From Stratiolaelaps scimitus (lineage: Eukaryota > Arthropoda > Arachnida > Mesostigmata > Laelapidae): 64,000 nt of DNA. The first letter of the stretch is position 1, and every line of letters starts with the position of its first letter. Shown here one piece after another: positions 1-12,719 of this stretch. The notes below the pieces were generated by a model. That model ran no database searches. It saw nothing but the letters and a program-made list of their open reading frames with translations, and had not been told where the DNA came from. The DNA lies in assembly GCA_019614645.1 (NCBI GenBank), contig JABWDB010000019.1, positions 3,270,501 to 3,334,500 of the forward strand, read 5' to 3'. The position numbers and the translations under genes are program-made.

Positions 1-2300
1 CCCGCCGACGTTCAACAACGTCGACAGGCGGCTAACACATTTGAGATGTTTTACGCCGATCACGAGCGATATGTGCTGCTATGCACGTTCCCAAAGCACG
101 GTGGTGTATTAGAAAGAATTACATGACATTTGTTTGATGTATATATTTAAACGGACGCCGATCAGTTAAGGAGGGATTGTACTACCGAAGGGACGCTTTG
201 ACAAGTTTCGCCCTCTATCCTGATTTCTATATATGGTGTAGGTAGATAAACCAAAGCTTCATACCATATGTGACCGGCTTCAAATTATTGTACTATTGTC
301 GCCGTATTATACACCGGCTCATTATGAATCGGCCTTAATAAATGTTCATGCTGCTGTGGGTTGTGTTTATGTTCGTGAGAGTTGATACTTCGTTGCATGT
401 GCTTGCGATTTGCTGACATTACCGCCCACAGTGGTGCGGTTGTTTTGTCTGCTATGACCGCCGCCATCGCCGTTGTATCTTGTTATTTTATGCTTGACAG
501 TCAACATCCTTTCACATGGTCACGGTTGACTGCCGCAAGCGTACCACAATGAGATAAGACTCGAAGGGAGCTTTTATTTCTAGAAAATATTCCTTTGGTC
601 CTCAGCACGGATCCGCGCCAGCAAATAAACTAACACAAGATGCTATACGCGCGGCCAAACTGAGTCATCCGATCATTATTCATGTTAATCGTTTTCAGGA
701 CGTTAAAATCGACCCCATTTCACAGATCGTCAGCCACCTGCGTATCCGCGCAATCCTCTATAAAGCATGGTGAGCTTGCATGTGTTCGTCCACACGTAAG
801 CTGTTGATTTGGTTGTTTGTTTCTCTCATGCCCGCAATACAATACGGGCACGCTTGCTGTTTCTGCTTTGCCGTTGCTGTCATTGTTGTTGCTGTTCATG
901 CGTGCTACGCCGTGGTTATCTCGCGTATGCTTCTATTCTATCTGCCGCTAACTACCAAACTTCTGAGCTGAATTCAGCCATACGTATCGGGTATAGGGGG
1001 CTAGATCCTCATTGTCGCTGCCTGCTCCTGCGGCGTCACGCGAATAGAGTAGAGCGAATTCTGTGTGGCGTTTAATATAGTAATACTAGAATATGTCTAC
1101 TATGTACAGATCAGAAACCAGCGGTTTTTTCGGAACCAGCAACGAGCGGTGCAGTTTTTGTAACGGATTTTGTTTTAGAATTTTGATTTTCTCGCACTAT
1201 TTAGAGACGTTGTTAATTCCAATTTGAAGGGCACTGCATCGACCCTCGATACTCACGGGGAAATCGAGTTTAAGATCGTCGGCGTAAAAAAACGTAAAAA
1301 TTCTACCGTCTGGGACGCATCTGACGAAGGTGGTTAGGAGTCTGATCATCTTCCCGAGTGATCTTCGTCTTGATCTTCCATTGCCCTCTCTCTCTCTCTC
1401 CCTAACTCTCAAGGGCTACGAGATTTCTTTTCATGGAACTCGTCGTGGAAGCGTCCATTTCCGCCGTTGCTTCATCCATCTGTACATAACAACGGTCCAC
1501 CCTTCATCGATCTGGGACTGACGGCCGATTCGTGTTGTTCGCCACCAGGTGCTTCCTTTGCGCTGACCTGGACGGAGCCAGCTTGGCACACGGGAGGGAG
1601 GTTGCTGGGTCGCCGGGTGGTTGAAGTCGAACGACGAGGCGGTCAATCGTCTCGTTCCTGCACGGCTGACCGAATTCACCATCATCGTCATCAGCGTCGA
1701 TGTTTCCGCTCCACCACCAATGGTTGACTGGCTGGTTGGTTCGTTGGTTGGGGTCCTCGACAGCGGTCGTTCGTAGCAGCAGAAATCCAGAGGCGTTATC
1801 TGCAACTAAATGGACCTACCCCCTTACGTTCCGCGAACAGAGACTGACAGAAGCCGGACAAAAGCCGATTTGGTTTAACTTAACGAGTACGCATCAGGAC
1901 ACACGAAGAAAAACATACCATGGTCTAAGCAGACATATTGAGGGAGGGGGGCCACGCTTGTAGGGCCTGTGAATCCCGACTTGTCGTTGAGTCCGTGCTA
2001 GATTAACACCACCCGATCTAGTAGTAAGCGACCGTTTGACAGCCGCCCGGAGGTGTGGAGGATCTGGTGTGATTCCAGTGGTAGCCATTCGTAGCAGCGG
2101 GAGCCATGGGTAATGGCTGGAGCGAGAAGGCGAGGCAAGGTGCAGGTCTGGGTACCCGAAATCTAATGTATGGATACGTCCATACAGGACGTGAACATGC
2201 AATTTATCGTGTGTTCATGATTACCGCCACGTGATCTGATCGTTTTGACAACTGGCACTGCTGCCGATTCTGTCAGGAGCGGGCGCACGTGAAGGTCGCT
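1..2300. other. unassigned sequence, no supported gene
   Basis: No frame here carries a recognisable domain or paired splice sites. There is a short (TC)n run near 1386-1402. The open frames on both strands are of the length expected by chance. Confidence 0.5.
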
Positions 2301-2308
2301 TTCACTGA

Positions 2309-2460
2309 GAAGCATTAGCTCATCAACGTTCTGCAAGTGACTTGCCGTCCGGGCAACAGAGATTGAAGTTCATCGTGAGAGATAAAAGCTTCACCTTCGA
2401 GGAAATGGTCGATCTACGAGGGGTCTTCCTTATGAGCGATATTCGCTGTACGTGCGTCAA
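2309..2460 (+). CDS. candidate internal coding exon, unknown protein
   Basis: A frame open from 2309 (just after a TGA) reads through about 50 codons into a strong consensus splice donor, GTAAGT, at 2461 (phase 2). The encoded stretch includes RLKFIVRDKSFTFEEMVDL and later MSDIRCTC, which has protein-like composition. The acceptor is not resolved; an AG just upstream of AGATTG near 2370 is possible. A second frame, 2470-2716 on the same strand, also stays open and could hold the next exon. I recognise no family. An open stretch this long is common by chance, so the donor is the main support. Confidence 0.2.
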
Positions 2461-2719
2461 GTAAGTTCCGGCCGTACGTGGTTCGATGAGACGGCGGTGG
2501 ATGCTACTAAATTAATCGGTGCTTTCACAGAATGGTCGTCATCAAACAGAGAGATAGACCTTGAAAAAGTTGAACCGGCCTCGAACTGGAAAGAATGGCC
2601 TATAACGAATATATATGTACGCCTCGGTACGTGCGTAATGAAGTCACTGTCAATTAGAGAAGTAACGAATAGATTTGTGTTTGAATTTCTCTCACTCGAA
2701 TCACGTACACGCAAGTAAC

Positions 2720-4060
2720 TCTTGGAATATGACGATGCTTCGTAATGGCTGAGACGAATGCGTACGATTACAATTCGATTTATGGATTGATCACTAAGAA
2801 CGCCTCATGGTCGCAGTACAAGCCGAGTAATCATCATCATGGTTATGGTTATTGCCTTAACATCGCGCCACGGTAATTGAGGCCGAAGCCAGGCCGATGT
2901 CAACGGAACTTTGTTGCTGTGTACTTTCCACTCCATTGTCTGATTGAACTGTCGAAATACGGAGAGCAACGTGGTCATCCGCATTCGAATTCACCACTAA
3001 CACTATTAATACTGCTGCTACTGGTGAGCTATTGAGCATGATGGATGGTGTTTGCTGTTTAAAGAGGTCCACTTGTCAAGGTGCACAAGCGGAGCAGAAC
3101 CGAGTTCATAGCGAGGGTGGGGCAACTCGGGCCCGGTAATTAAATTACCGGACCATCCGGAGTCGAGCCCCCATACATTCGGTGACGACGGGGGTAGAAG
3201 CATCCGATGAAACCTTTGGGACTCACCGGTGATGCGTCAATGCACTGTTTGAACCTCGCGGCGCAAGAGGTTCAGAAAGCCGAAAGGAATTACATTACCT
3301 AAAAATTTAGAGAAAATAAACAGATAGTGAAGCAGGGGAGATCGGCTTGCGCAGGAGCCCGTAGACAACGTTCACCTTCGTATGCATCATACGGATCAAA
3401 TCCGAACAGATGTTGATGATACTGCATAGATGCTTCGTGTTTTGTCCACCCGTCAAACAGAAGAGAAAAGCGCTTCTCTTTCACCCGCCGTGTTGCAAAG
3501 CGACTAGCGGGTAGCCCCAATTCGCAAGAATAGTTCGTTACAGATTTTACAGTGTTCCTGTCCACTGTGTGGGCGTATACTATGCCATTTTACTCAAAGA
3601 TAAACCGTTGTCACTCGATGCCGGTGGAGGGGGGGTCCGAGTCATAATCGCTAGTTGTCTGCGTCGCCGCGAATGTGCGTACATTACGCAGTTGCTGATT
3701 CTTGGCCTTCGTGAAAGATGGATTCAATTCGGTCACAATGAAACGCCGCAACAGAAGATTTCAATGCACTAGTGATTAAGCTTTATAGCCAATAGATAAT
3801 TACTATAAATATTTTCCTATAAATAGATGTTTCATATATTTTTCTGTTTCGCATGTCCGGTAAAGCTTTACCCATATATAGTCGAGGGGTGTGTGCATAC
3901 GCTCGTGTTTGTAAATAGATTGATCACTTATGTGAGCCTCCCCGCGTTCAGATTGATGAATTTTTCGATTGAAGAGCAAAATAAATTGTGCGTTCACTGC
4001 CTATGAAGTGCATATCTGGCTTTGATCAGACATTGTATTATAATATTTACATATATATAT
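2720..4060. other. unassigned sequence
   Basis: No gene seen. There is a possible degraded tRNA-like B box near 3158 and the palindrome at 3133-3151; otherwise featureless. Confidence 0.4.
3133..3151. repeat. perfect palindrome, 9-bp arms
   Basis: CCGGTAATT and AATTACCGG flank a single A. It lies near a B-box-like GGAGTCGAGCCCC at about 3158, so it may belong to a degraded tRNA-derived element. Confidence 0.6.
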
Positions 4061-4062
4061 TA

Positions 4063-4165
4063 TTTTTTTAAGGTTTATTGGTTTCTTAAGAGAGCTGCAA
4101 TTTTACAATGCTTAAGCTCTCTTATATGTCACACAGCGGGGCTCGAACCTGCGGCCTCTGGCTTT
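4063..4165 (-). mobile_element. tRNA-derived SINE remnant (family D)
   Basis: Read on the minus strand, this has a B-box-like CGCAGGTTCGAGCCCC (around 4138-4152), a body, and a 3' tail ending AATAAACCTT. The body contains a perfect 9-bp stem: AAGAGAGCT at 4088-4096 pairs with AGCTCTCTT at 4115-4123. Related bodies occur at 43443-43492 and 47113-47168, and a copy with a related head and tail at 22272-22395. The element abuts a long (TA)n tract at its head side. Confidence 0.65.
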
Positions 4166-4211
4166 CTATATATATATATATATATATATACATATAGATG
4201 TATATATATAG

Positions 4212-4244
<33 letters not shown>

Positions 4245-4247
4245 TAC
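4166..4247. repeat. (TA)n microsatellite, interrupted
   Basis: About 80 bp of TA repeats with a few CATA/GATG interruptions, directly next to the SINE remnant. Confidence 0.9.
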
Positions 4248-4249
4248 CC

Positions 4250-7200
4250 TATAATTGAATTCATTGTCAATATTTTCGTTGATTTCCAAGCGCCGGCATT
4301 ATCACTATCAACAGCGTCCGTTATAATACCAATTGAGAATGTATACATCTACATTATATCAGATCATCAATACTTCTAATAACAGAAGAGCGAATGTGCA
4401 CACAGGCAGCTGCATGTACTGTACACCGCCATACTCGATGTTATTGTAAAGACGCACACTCTCCAAATGGGTGACAGGCTACACTCGCGTTCCTTCAAGA
4501 AAAGGAAGATGCAAATGTGACGCCGCCGAATTACACAACTAGCGAACTATCCTTCCGGTGGTTGTGGTGCTATAGATAGCTATATATATCTATGAGATGC
4601 GAACTTGTATCCGAACGACGTATCTAACTCCAGCATCAGTCACGTAATGTGTTAATGGGCAATGATCGCTTAGAATCTCTCTCTCTCTCCTTCGCACTCT
4701 CAAGCATACATGTTACCGTTGGGTCTTGTCGCTATTGAGTTATTATGCAATTAAATCAAAGCCAAATCGTGCCGATCATCTGAATGTGTACTGTGCCCAT
4801 GTGTAGCTACTGCCCAGTGATATTATTATAGATCTCGCGGTTAATTTCGTTTTTACTACAATCCGTTACCACCACGAGCCAACGAGCAGAGCCTGGTTAC
4901 TATGTACGGACTTGTCGCAGCTATTACGTTACATTATACTGGCAATAATAATAATAATAATAATATCCACAATGTTATTTGTTGTTCATTGGAAATACGT
5001 GCTGTAGCCATTTTCTCCATAGATGTTTGGTCGCTTCGATACGATTGCTACTATAATAGATGGCGGAGGAAGCAAGCAGCGAGGTGAAATTTATTCAACT
5101 AGTTAGTTTTGGACGCACGAACGATAGCGATGAGACAAACACAAAAAAATCGTTTGAATTTGAAATCGTTCGCCGCCCCTTTAAATGTATTCAACACAAT
5201 GTGTATGTATTTACATGCAAACGATGCGAGGGAATCGACATCTCCTGATACTATCGGAGGAGGTGACAAATATAGTTGGAATAGAGGAATACGCCGCTGA
5301 GTCGGTGGAGGATAGTGGTGACTATATGGTCGCTGGGACGCCGCGACTGAGGCATCGCCAATGACCATCATAGTGTTATAAGAGGCGAGCGCGTATACAT
5401 GTGACCCGGTCCGTGTCACCTGATCAATTTGCCGAACAGAATATACAGTAAAATTACCACGCGCACTGTGGCACCAACAGCACGAACACATTTGCTGTAT
5501 GTGTAAGATAGGTTTTTGGCTTCCTCAACACCAATACGAATTCGGCTATTGCAAAGCGATGTGTGTAGCTGGCGACCACCATCGTTACTGGACCGGACAA
5601 AACGAGTTCATCGCCTCTGACAAATTTTGTTACTCTCTGCACATTATTATTATTATTATTATTACAATTACTACAATTGTTGCTATTGTTTTTTATTTTT
5701 TTTGTCGGCAGTCCCGCGCTACATGCATCCGTGGTGACACCGTTTCGGGTTGCCAAATCCATTTCCATTTGTTTGGATAGCTCTGGTCTCGATTTGCTCG
5801 ACGCGGCGTGATCGTCTCAAGTCTCCTAGCGCGGCTCTACTGGTCTGTTCAATCAGACAGAATACGGCTCCCCAACAAGCGGCGATTGGCCTCTCAGCAG
5901 CAACAGCAGTGCGCCCTTCATGAGATCCGTCCCCTCACAGAAGAGAGCCCTGCTGCCCGGCGTCGCTGCACCGCAGATCCTGCTTGCTGTTGTTACTGCT
6001 CGTGCTTTGTGCTTCTCCTATGAACGTGTTAGTTCAACAGCGGCGATCCAGTGGACGACGGGATCATCCGGGCGCAGCCGCAGCCACGGTGACTGCTGGA
6101 GTCGCAGCCGGAACGCTACGGCTGACGTTCTCGCTGCTGCTGCTGCTGTTAATGGAGCGTGAATTTAGGGAGGGTACACGAATGTAACAACCCGGGCGCG
6201 CGCGCGAGCTACTACCACTACTACTAACTGATTTTTCTCCCGCTTGCCATGGGGGCGGAGGGCTTATTAGAACCCGATAGTAATAATAATGATAATAACA
6301 ACGATAATCATAATCCCGTGTAAAATCAACCACTGAACGTCAGCGAGCGCAGCACGACTACGGGGCCGATGGCGTTTGAGGGAGGGAGAGAGAGAGAGAG
6401 AAAGGGCCCCAGTGGAAGTTTGAGGCTGAGAAGGCAAGAATACAAAATGTCCCTGGACGTAGGAAAGTGACATTATTTTTTGTCTGAACCAGATGGAGAA
6501 AGCTGCACACGATGCAGGTGTCCATGTCCTCATTGCAAACCCTTATTATCACCTGCGTGTGCCTGCGTGCGTTATTATTAACACACCCACACACAGACAA
6601 ATATTATCAATTTAATAATCATCATGGTAGTCGTAGTAGTGGTAGAAGTAGTGATAATAATTGTGAAAAATGTTAGTTGCTATTCATAGTTTTATTATTC
6701 GGTAAGTGGTCCGTAACGAATGGCTGGCTGTACGACCGTCGCTGTAAATCACTGCTGCCGTGTTTATATCCGCTGGTCGACAATGGACACTCTATGGTTG
6801 GCTTCCTCGTGGCTGGGTGACACCGTGGACCGCTGAGGGCGTCAATTTAGTTCAGGTATAAAGAGCTAATATGTGTGCGTCTGTGAAATACAGTGAGATG
6901 AGGTGAGGTGAGGTGAGAGAGAGAGACGATGATCTGAAGTCGAGGACACAGTGAAGCAGGGCAAGTTGATAATAAAGTCACTGAAAGGGTAGCACTCTAC
7001 CGATGGTGGAGTGGTCGACGTTGTCACAAGTTTTGTCTCACATTCGCCAAATATATATATATATATATATACAGTATAGTATATATGTATATGGAAGTTA
7101 TGCTACGTATAACCAAAGAGGTTATTTTCAGCTTCGTGCCAGAGGTCGGCATAATAGGCACCCGCAATGCTTGTCCCGCATGATGAGAGGCATCGGCTGC

Positions 7201-9290
7201 TGTTAGAGCTGATGCATGAGTTCGACGAGGAGATACAACAGCAGCGTCTCCGGATTGACAAAACTTTATTGGCAACTTTGAGAGCAACTCGAACGCGCTT
7301 ACCATACCCTCGTCCCCAGATCAGGTGGCGGACATTCTGGCGATTCGACTAGTGTGGTCAGCAAGATCATAAATTACAACAACTTCTATTTTGGAAAGCG
7401 AACAACCCTATAGAGCTGGCCATAATGAAAAGTTCATACCAGCAGCGTAAGTAGAGAGAGAGAGAGCGGGATAAGAGGATAAGCAATCCGATCATTATTA
7501 TATGGAGCTATCGTGCAGTCGGTGAACGCGTGCTGTTTGTAATTACTCGTCATTAATGCTCATAATTGCACTTCACTTCATCGTTAGTGATTTAGGCTGA
7601 ATGTAGACAAAGCGAAGTATGAACAGAACGTCATCAAATATGAATTAGCTAACTATTGTGCTATAATTGGCTAAGGCCTTAATCACACGATAACTCGAAA
7701 GTCTATAACAATTTAAAATTCCCAAAAATAGTGACACGATATATTCTGGGTAGATGTTTCCGGGCTCAATGAAATTCCCAACTCTGTTGCTGTTGTTGCT
7801 GTTATTGTCGTCGGCGTTGTCGTTGTCGGCGTTGTTCCAAAGTAAGTTATATTTTCAGCATCTATCGACGAATAATGAACTTTTTAAGTTAACCATGCTA
7901 TTTGCGTGTAGACAGAAAGTGTAACCAAACGAAATGTTAAAATGGCGAGCAATTCGTAAAAAAAACATAAGTCACACACGCAATGCATTGACTTTTTGTT
8001 CCGGCTTGAGAGGCAGTGCTCACAGTACGAGCTGTGGTGTTATCGGCTCAGATCGTGACGAGAACAACTGATCATAAATCTAATTCAGGGAGACGTTTTT
8101 TTTCCTTTGTCTTCAGTAGTCTGGGGGGGGGCGGCGTGGTTCTGAGCAGTTTCAGACTAGAACCAAAAATTGATTTATTTTCTTCGTGCGTCAAAACGAG
8201 CCTGGACGTTCGACTTTTTTGCGAAAGGACTTTGTTTCATTAGCAATAGCACTTTCTCGCTTAAGCTGAAGATTGTACGAAAAAAATTACGATGTCCGAA
8301 TAGGCTCGGTATCGTATGGCTTCGGCCGTCCGCCGCTGTCCTATGTCGTAAGCAAACATCGGGAATGTTTATGTCGAGACAAGCGCCAATTAACAGCAGG
8401 CCATAGTGGAGCAACGACGAAATATTGACCAACATTATATACCTGATGTGTCACGAAAACGCCATCTGTAATTAATCCCTAGTGTGATAAATGCAAGCAC
8501 GTACACACGTATGCTGTAACCGCACACAAGTGAAAGCTAACTCGGCATTCATTACTCATGAATATTATATACTGTGCATTGTATAATACATGATCCTACC
8601 TAATAGATCAACGAGCAAAAAAATAACAACAGTAACAATTGCGGGGTAGAAATTGTCTGACAGTGCTAATAATACCATCGAATAGGATACATGTCCCACT
8701 ACGATCATTATTATATATTTGTGTATGTTTGTTTTGGTAATCTAAACGATTAATTGATTATTGATTACTGATGCTGCTATATTCTATATTCTATGCTGTG
8801 TCGATTGTTGGTGTATATTATCTATGTGTATTTACATATAAAGTATGTCCTGTATTTGACATATGAAGAGATAATGGGGAGGAGGCGATTCGATGAAACT
8901 CAAAGAAGAAAGAAGACGCCTTCACCAAACATTTTATAGGAACTGCACAGTATCTACAATGTACGTTGGTGTAGAAATATATAATAATAAACAACAACAA
9001 CAACAACAACAACTTTAATGACAAATCCATTGTAGCGCGCATCGATGATGTGCCCTGCGAGATTTTTTTTGGACATTTTAACTGATATTGATCGTACAAG
9101 TCCACAGTTATTTCATACTCTAACCGTCTTCGCGAACAGGAGGGCGCCTTCTTGGAATCACATTCGCTTTAAATCGCTATGGAGGATCCCTGATCGTCGG
9201 TGACTCTGGTGGCAAATTCGACGTCATTGAATTCGTTCGTCTTGCCTAGAGTAGCCCGAACCAGCCCTGGTGGTGCATTCGTGTGCAGCT
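4250..9290. other. unassigned sequence with simple repeats
   Basis: No supported gene. It contains short AAT/ATT triplet runs near 4945 and 5646, CAG/CTG-rich GC-rich sequence at 5890-6150, a (GA)n run near 6378-6401, a TA tract near 7050 and an (AAC)n run near 8993. A 62-codon ATG frame at 5060-5248 with a fair start context has no motif and is not annotated as a gene. Confidence 0.45.
7050..7093. repeat. (TA)n microsatellite
   Basis: About 22 bp of pure AT repeat followed by imperfect continuation. Confidence 0.85.
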
Positions 9291-9326
9291 GTCTTGCAAC
9301 CGGAGGAGACCTGTAGCTGGCCACAT

Positions 9327-9442
9327 GGGTTCGATCGTTCCCATCGTTGCGCATTTGCATCTAAAAGGGCTCGGTCATACGAAGCAGTGCAAGGGTAATA
9401 CTTTGGCCATTAAATGTTGGCTCGGAGTCAGCAGCGAAAACA
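9327..9442 (+). mobile_element. diverged SINE copy (family B)
   Basis: Starts at a B-box-like GGGTTCGATCG and follows the family-B order: a CGTTGCGCATTTGCAT block, a CATACGAAGCA block, then ATGTTGGCTCGGAGTCAGC and CGAAAA at the 3' end. The terminal stem is damaged relative to other copies. Confidence 0.6.
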
Positions 9443-10320
9443 TCTTCGAGTATCCTACAGATTTGTAGCGCTCCTTGGTCCTTCCGTTTTCGTTATCTTG
9501 AGAACGTTTTTCTTCTGGGCTAATTCTAGAGAAACACTCTATACATGTGCTTACCTAACGAAACATGACGGTCGGCAAAACCAGACGGAGCGCCAATAAT
9601 TGTGGAGTTTGAGCCACCGCGGTGGTCCTGCCAATATTCTATACATGGGTATCGTCTATATTTCGTTCATTGAAAACCATAGCGTAATAACGCATAACGA
9701 AAAGCAAGGCGTTCATCTACGAGACAGAAGAACACTAATCATAATCATATATTACCATGGAACTGTTGAAGGTCATCCGCCAAACGCTAATAATTCCCTT
9801 GTCTTGGGTATATCTTAAAGGAATAGACAAGAAACTTATCCCGCTCAGGTTATCCCGCTCGTAGTTAATGAAATCTGCTAAAATCGCATGTGCTTGCTCT
9901 AGTCCAATTGATCGCGTCCAGTCGAAATTGATCGGAGAACCTCTCAGAGGAGGATGTCAAGTGCCGGACAAATATTCCTTCGAACGATAAGATCTAATCT
10001 GACGACTTCCGTCGACAACATGGATGTTAACGTGCGACAGTAGGTGAACGGATGGACGCAGTACGCGCCATAGGTATTGGTTCGCCGTGTAAACTCGAAC
10101 GGCCGAAGTGGATCAAGCAAGCGCTCACAAAAAGGGGAAAATTTGCCTCGCTCTGTCTCAGGTCACCTCACGTGTTTTCAAGTTCAACACGTTTCACACG
10201 GGGGTGCGTTATATAATCGTTACACGATGGGTCTCAGTGCAGAAAGGTTGATGTCTATTTTACGACTGCTGCCTTCCACACGGCTGTTATCATCGTTCTC
10301 TGTTCATATTTTTCCCTTTA

Positions 10321-10632
10321 TTATTTTTCGTCGTCGTGGTCATCGTCAATCTTATTCGCCATCTGCAGCATTTTGCGCTCCCTTCGTTGATTCCTGTTGT
10401 AGCCGCCTTTTCTGTCATTGTTACGAGAGGCATGCGCCGGCAACTCTGTTTGATAGACATTTCTTCGTTGGTAACCATCCACGTCCCACGCCCCTAGATC
10501 ACCCCCACCCAGCTGAGCTCCACCATTCACTATGCTTCCATCCTCCCCGGGTGACGCCAGAGGGAAAACAAGAATGAGGAGCGGCTCTTCGGCTGCCACC
10601 GCTTCTGCAACAGCTTTTAATGGCAGTCGCAT
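10321..10632 (-). CDS. candidate small ORF, 103 aa, unknown
   Basis: A complete ATG-to-stop frame with A at -3. The N-terminal third is hydrophobic (PLLILVFPLAS). The C-terminal half is very polar, with a basic cluster (NRNQRRERK) followed by an acidic tail (DDDHDDEK). The stop TAA overlaps an AATAAA hexamer, so a very short 3' UTR would be possible. No homology is recognised. A 166-codon frame on the opposite strand covers the same DNA; only one of the two, or neither, can be coding. Confidence 0.2.
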   Translation of the reverse strand: MRLPLKAVAEAVAAEEPLLILVFPLASPGEDGSIVNGGAQLGGGDLGAWDVDGYQRRNVYQTELPAHASRNNDRKGGYNRNQRRERKMLQMANKIDDDHDDEK

Positions 10633-11559
10633 TTTTTGATTCTATAAAAGTTTACGGTTGGCGCCGCTGAGAGATGACGCTGGAGATGAGGCGGCCGTCT
10701 CGTCTCTCAGCAAGGGAAATAACACACATACACTCTTAAATATACAGTGCAGGGGCCGACCGGTGGAAGGCCATAGCACACCGCAGTGGTCTGCTGGCGA
10801 AAATACAATTGTGTCCCATTCCTTCGACAGAATCACACGTGTCAGCCACCTCGCGGCCGGGTACACCTGCGAGTCGCCGTCACGGCTTTACAAATTGACG
10901 CCGTGTAAAAGTGTTTTTTTTTTTTTCGCCAGTCCTCTCAGCGGGACTACGCAGCCCGCCCTGCGTGAAACGTAATTTCAGCGTCTCGAGGCGCAGAGTC
11001 ACGCCTACACACCACATACAGACACACACGCGCGCGCGCGAACGCAGTCGCTAGTGAACGTGGCGCGGCACCTGACAGAAAAGTGTAAGAAAACGGCAAA
11101 AAAATGAGCAGGCGAAAATTCTCACCCTGAGGGCTGCACTTGACCTTAACTCATTCCGTTCTAGTTATTGGCCGCTACCCCCGGGGCTGCCCGCGCGAAC
11201 TGAGCCTGGGAGCAAGCTGTATAGATAACACCATGACTCGTAATTGCTTCTAAGCTGCTAGCGTATATCTGCTGTTGATGTTGGAGGGGAGAGACGATAG
11301 CGATAGCTGTGATGTTTAAGATGGTCAGGCGCTAAATGATAAATGGAATGAAAGGAAATTAAACGAACTATAACGCTTAAGTGGTCCGAATTCTTTGAAA
11401 CAGAAAAAAAAGCGATAAAGCAGAACAGCTTAGTTTAAATTTCCAAATGTTCCGCAAGGCGTTACCTACAATTTCCTGCCTGCAATATAATACATACAGC
11501 GTATTTAGAAGACAGAATGAATACACTTGGTGATTCGGTTGACGCATGTATATCTATAT

Positions 11560-11614
11560 ATATTCCAATTAATGGTATATATATATGTGCATATCATACA
11601 ACTAATTGGAATAT
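11560..11614. repeat. inverted repeat, 12-bp perfect arms
   Basis: ATATTCCAATTA at 11560-11571 pairs with TAATTGGAATAT at 11603-11614 across a TA-rich spacer of 31 bp. It could be a small MITE remnant or a cruciform-prone site. Confidence 0.6.
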
Positions 11615-11969
11615 TTCTACATCATCCTTTATCTATATTTATCACTGCGACAATTACAGCAATAAATGCGTTTCTTAGTAACGCAGCACTACTAACAGTA
11701 ATGATGCGTATCGTTCGGGACAGACCCACTGATCGGTGTTGATGAATCCGTTCAGTGACAACACAGGCGATTCACGAAGCTTAAAGCTGCCAATACGTCG
11801 TGGTAAGAGGGCAAGCGAACGTGAAACACTTTACGTTGTAGTTCCTTACCAATTTAAAGTCTGACCAACGTCCAAGCATCCAGCGGGCGTGCACCGCCAC
11901 AAGCCATCGTCTCTTCGACAATTCGAGGATTCCCGCCCGCCTTTCCAATATAGCCAATTCTCTGCTTCG

Positions 11970-12001
11970 TGAGAGAGAGAGAGAGAGAGAGACGGAGAGA
12001 G
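11970..12001. repeat. (GA)n microsatellite
   Basis: An almost pure GA run of about 32 bp. Confidence 0.9.
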
Positions 12002-12513
12002 CGCCTGAAGAGACTATCTTTAACAAGATATTGTTGAAATCATATCTATCCGTTTAATGTGGCGGTACACCAAAACTTGAGCACTAGCAAAAGTCATCCA
12101 GTGATCACCGTCGTCAATTTGTCATTTTATCAATTAATCTCCGGGCGGGCGGAAGAAGCACGAGATGAATCGAGAGAGGATCCGATCGAAGCTGCTTCGC
12201 CGATTCATTTACGTTGTTCAATTCCCTCCAGCTGGAGAGGAAGTTGTTAGAGAATATCGATCAGTTAGGTAACGATCTTCACAGAGCCAGAGTATAGATC
12301 GGTATCGTTGTACGGTATATCTAACTGGCAGGTTTCGACGCGCGACATTGTTATCGCTGTGGCCACCGTGTCGAGGCAGATTGCTCAATCCACCTCCCAT
12401 GTGCAAATACCCATTACCATAACTATAGCTATGTATTAGAATCGACACATCTGATGCTGTCACCCCTTGCGCTGATCAATCGTCTGTCCAGGTATCGCAG
12501 TGTCCGCGCGTCA

Positions 12514-12716
12514 ATGTCGACCGTCTTGGTGCCGCTATTATTATTATTGTTGTTGTTATTACGTAGTGGTATCTGCCACTTCAACTATTATAGCCACTGC
12601 CTGGCAGATCGATGCGAGTTCGAAGCGGCAGCAACAACAATGGCGTCAACGACTGCGTCACTTGGCTACTTCGACGGGGTGACACTGGCCTGCATATTCG
12701 CCGCAGCGCGGGCAAG
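12514..12716 (+). CDS. candidate first coding exon with signal peptide
   Basis: ATG at 12514 opens a hydrophobic N-terminus (MSTVLVP, a run of nine Leu, RSG) resembling a signal peptide, followed by a Cys-containing segment (CHFNYYSHCLADRC). The frame reads into a strong donor, AAG|GTAAGC, at 12717 (phase 2). The Leu run comes from TTA/TTG triplet repeats, so the signal-peptide appearance may be an artefact. No family recognised and no partner exon found. Confidence 0.2.
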
Positions 12717-12719
12717 GTA

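Larger units (their letters stand above)
9443..12450. other. unassigned sequence apart from one ORF candidate
   Basis: Contains the 10.3 kb candidate listed separately, a T run at 10913-10926, a CG-rich patch near 11030, a 12-bp inverted repeat at 11560/11603 and a (GA)n at 11970-12001. No motif-bearing gene was seen. Confidence 0.4.

Noticed and set aside
4022..4348. ORFs rich in Tyr-Ile on both strands
   Set aside because: They are translations of the (TA)n tract; the same applies near 7050, 14960, 33400 and 48600.
10077..10577. 166-codon plus-strand frame
   Set aside because: No motif. It overlaps a more protein-like frame on the opposite strand, and its length is within chance expectation for this window.
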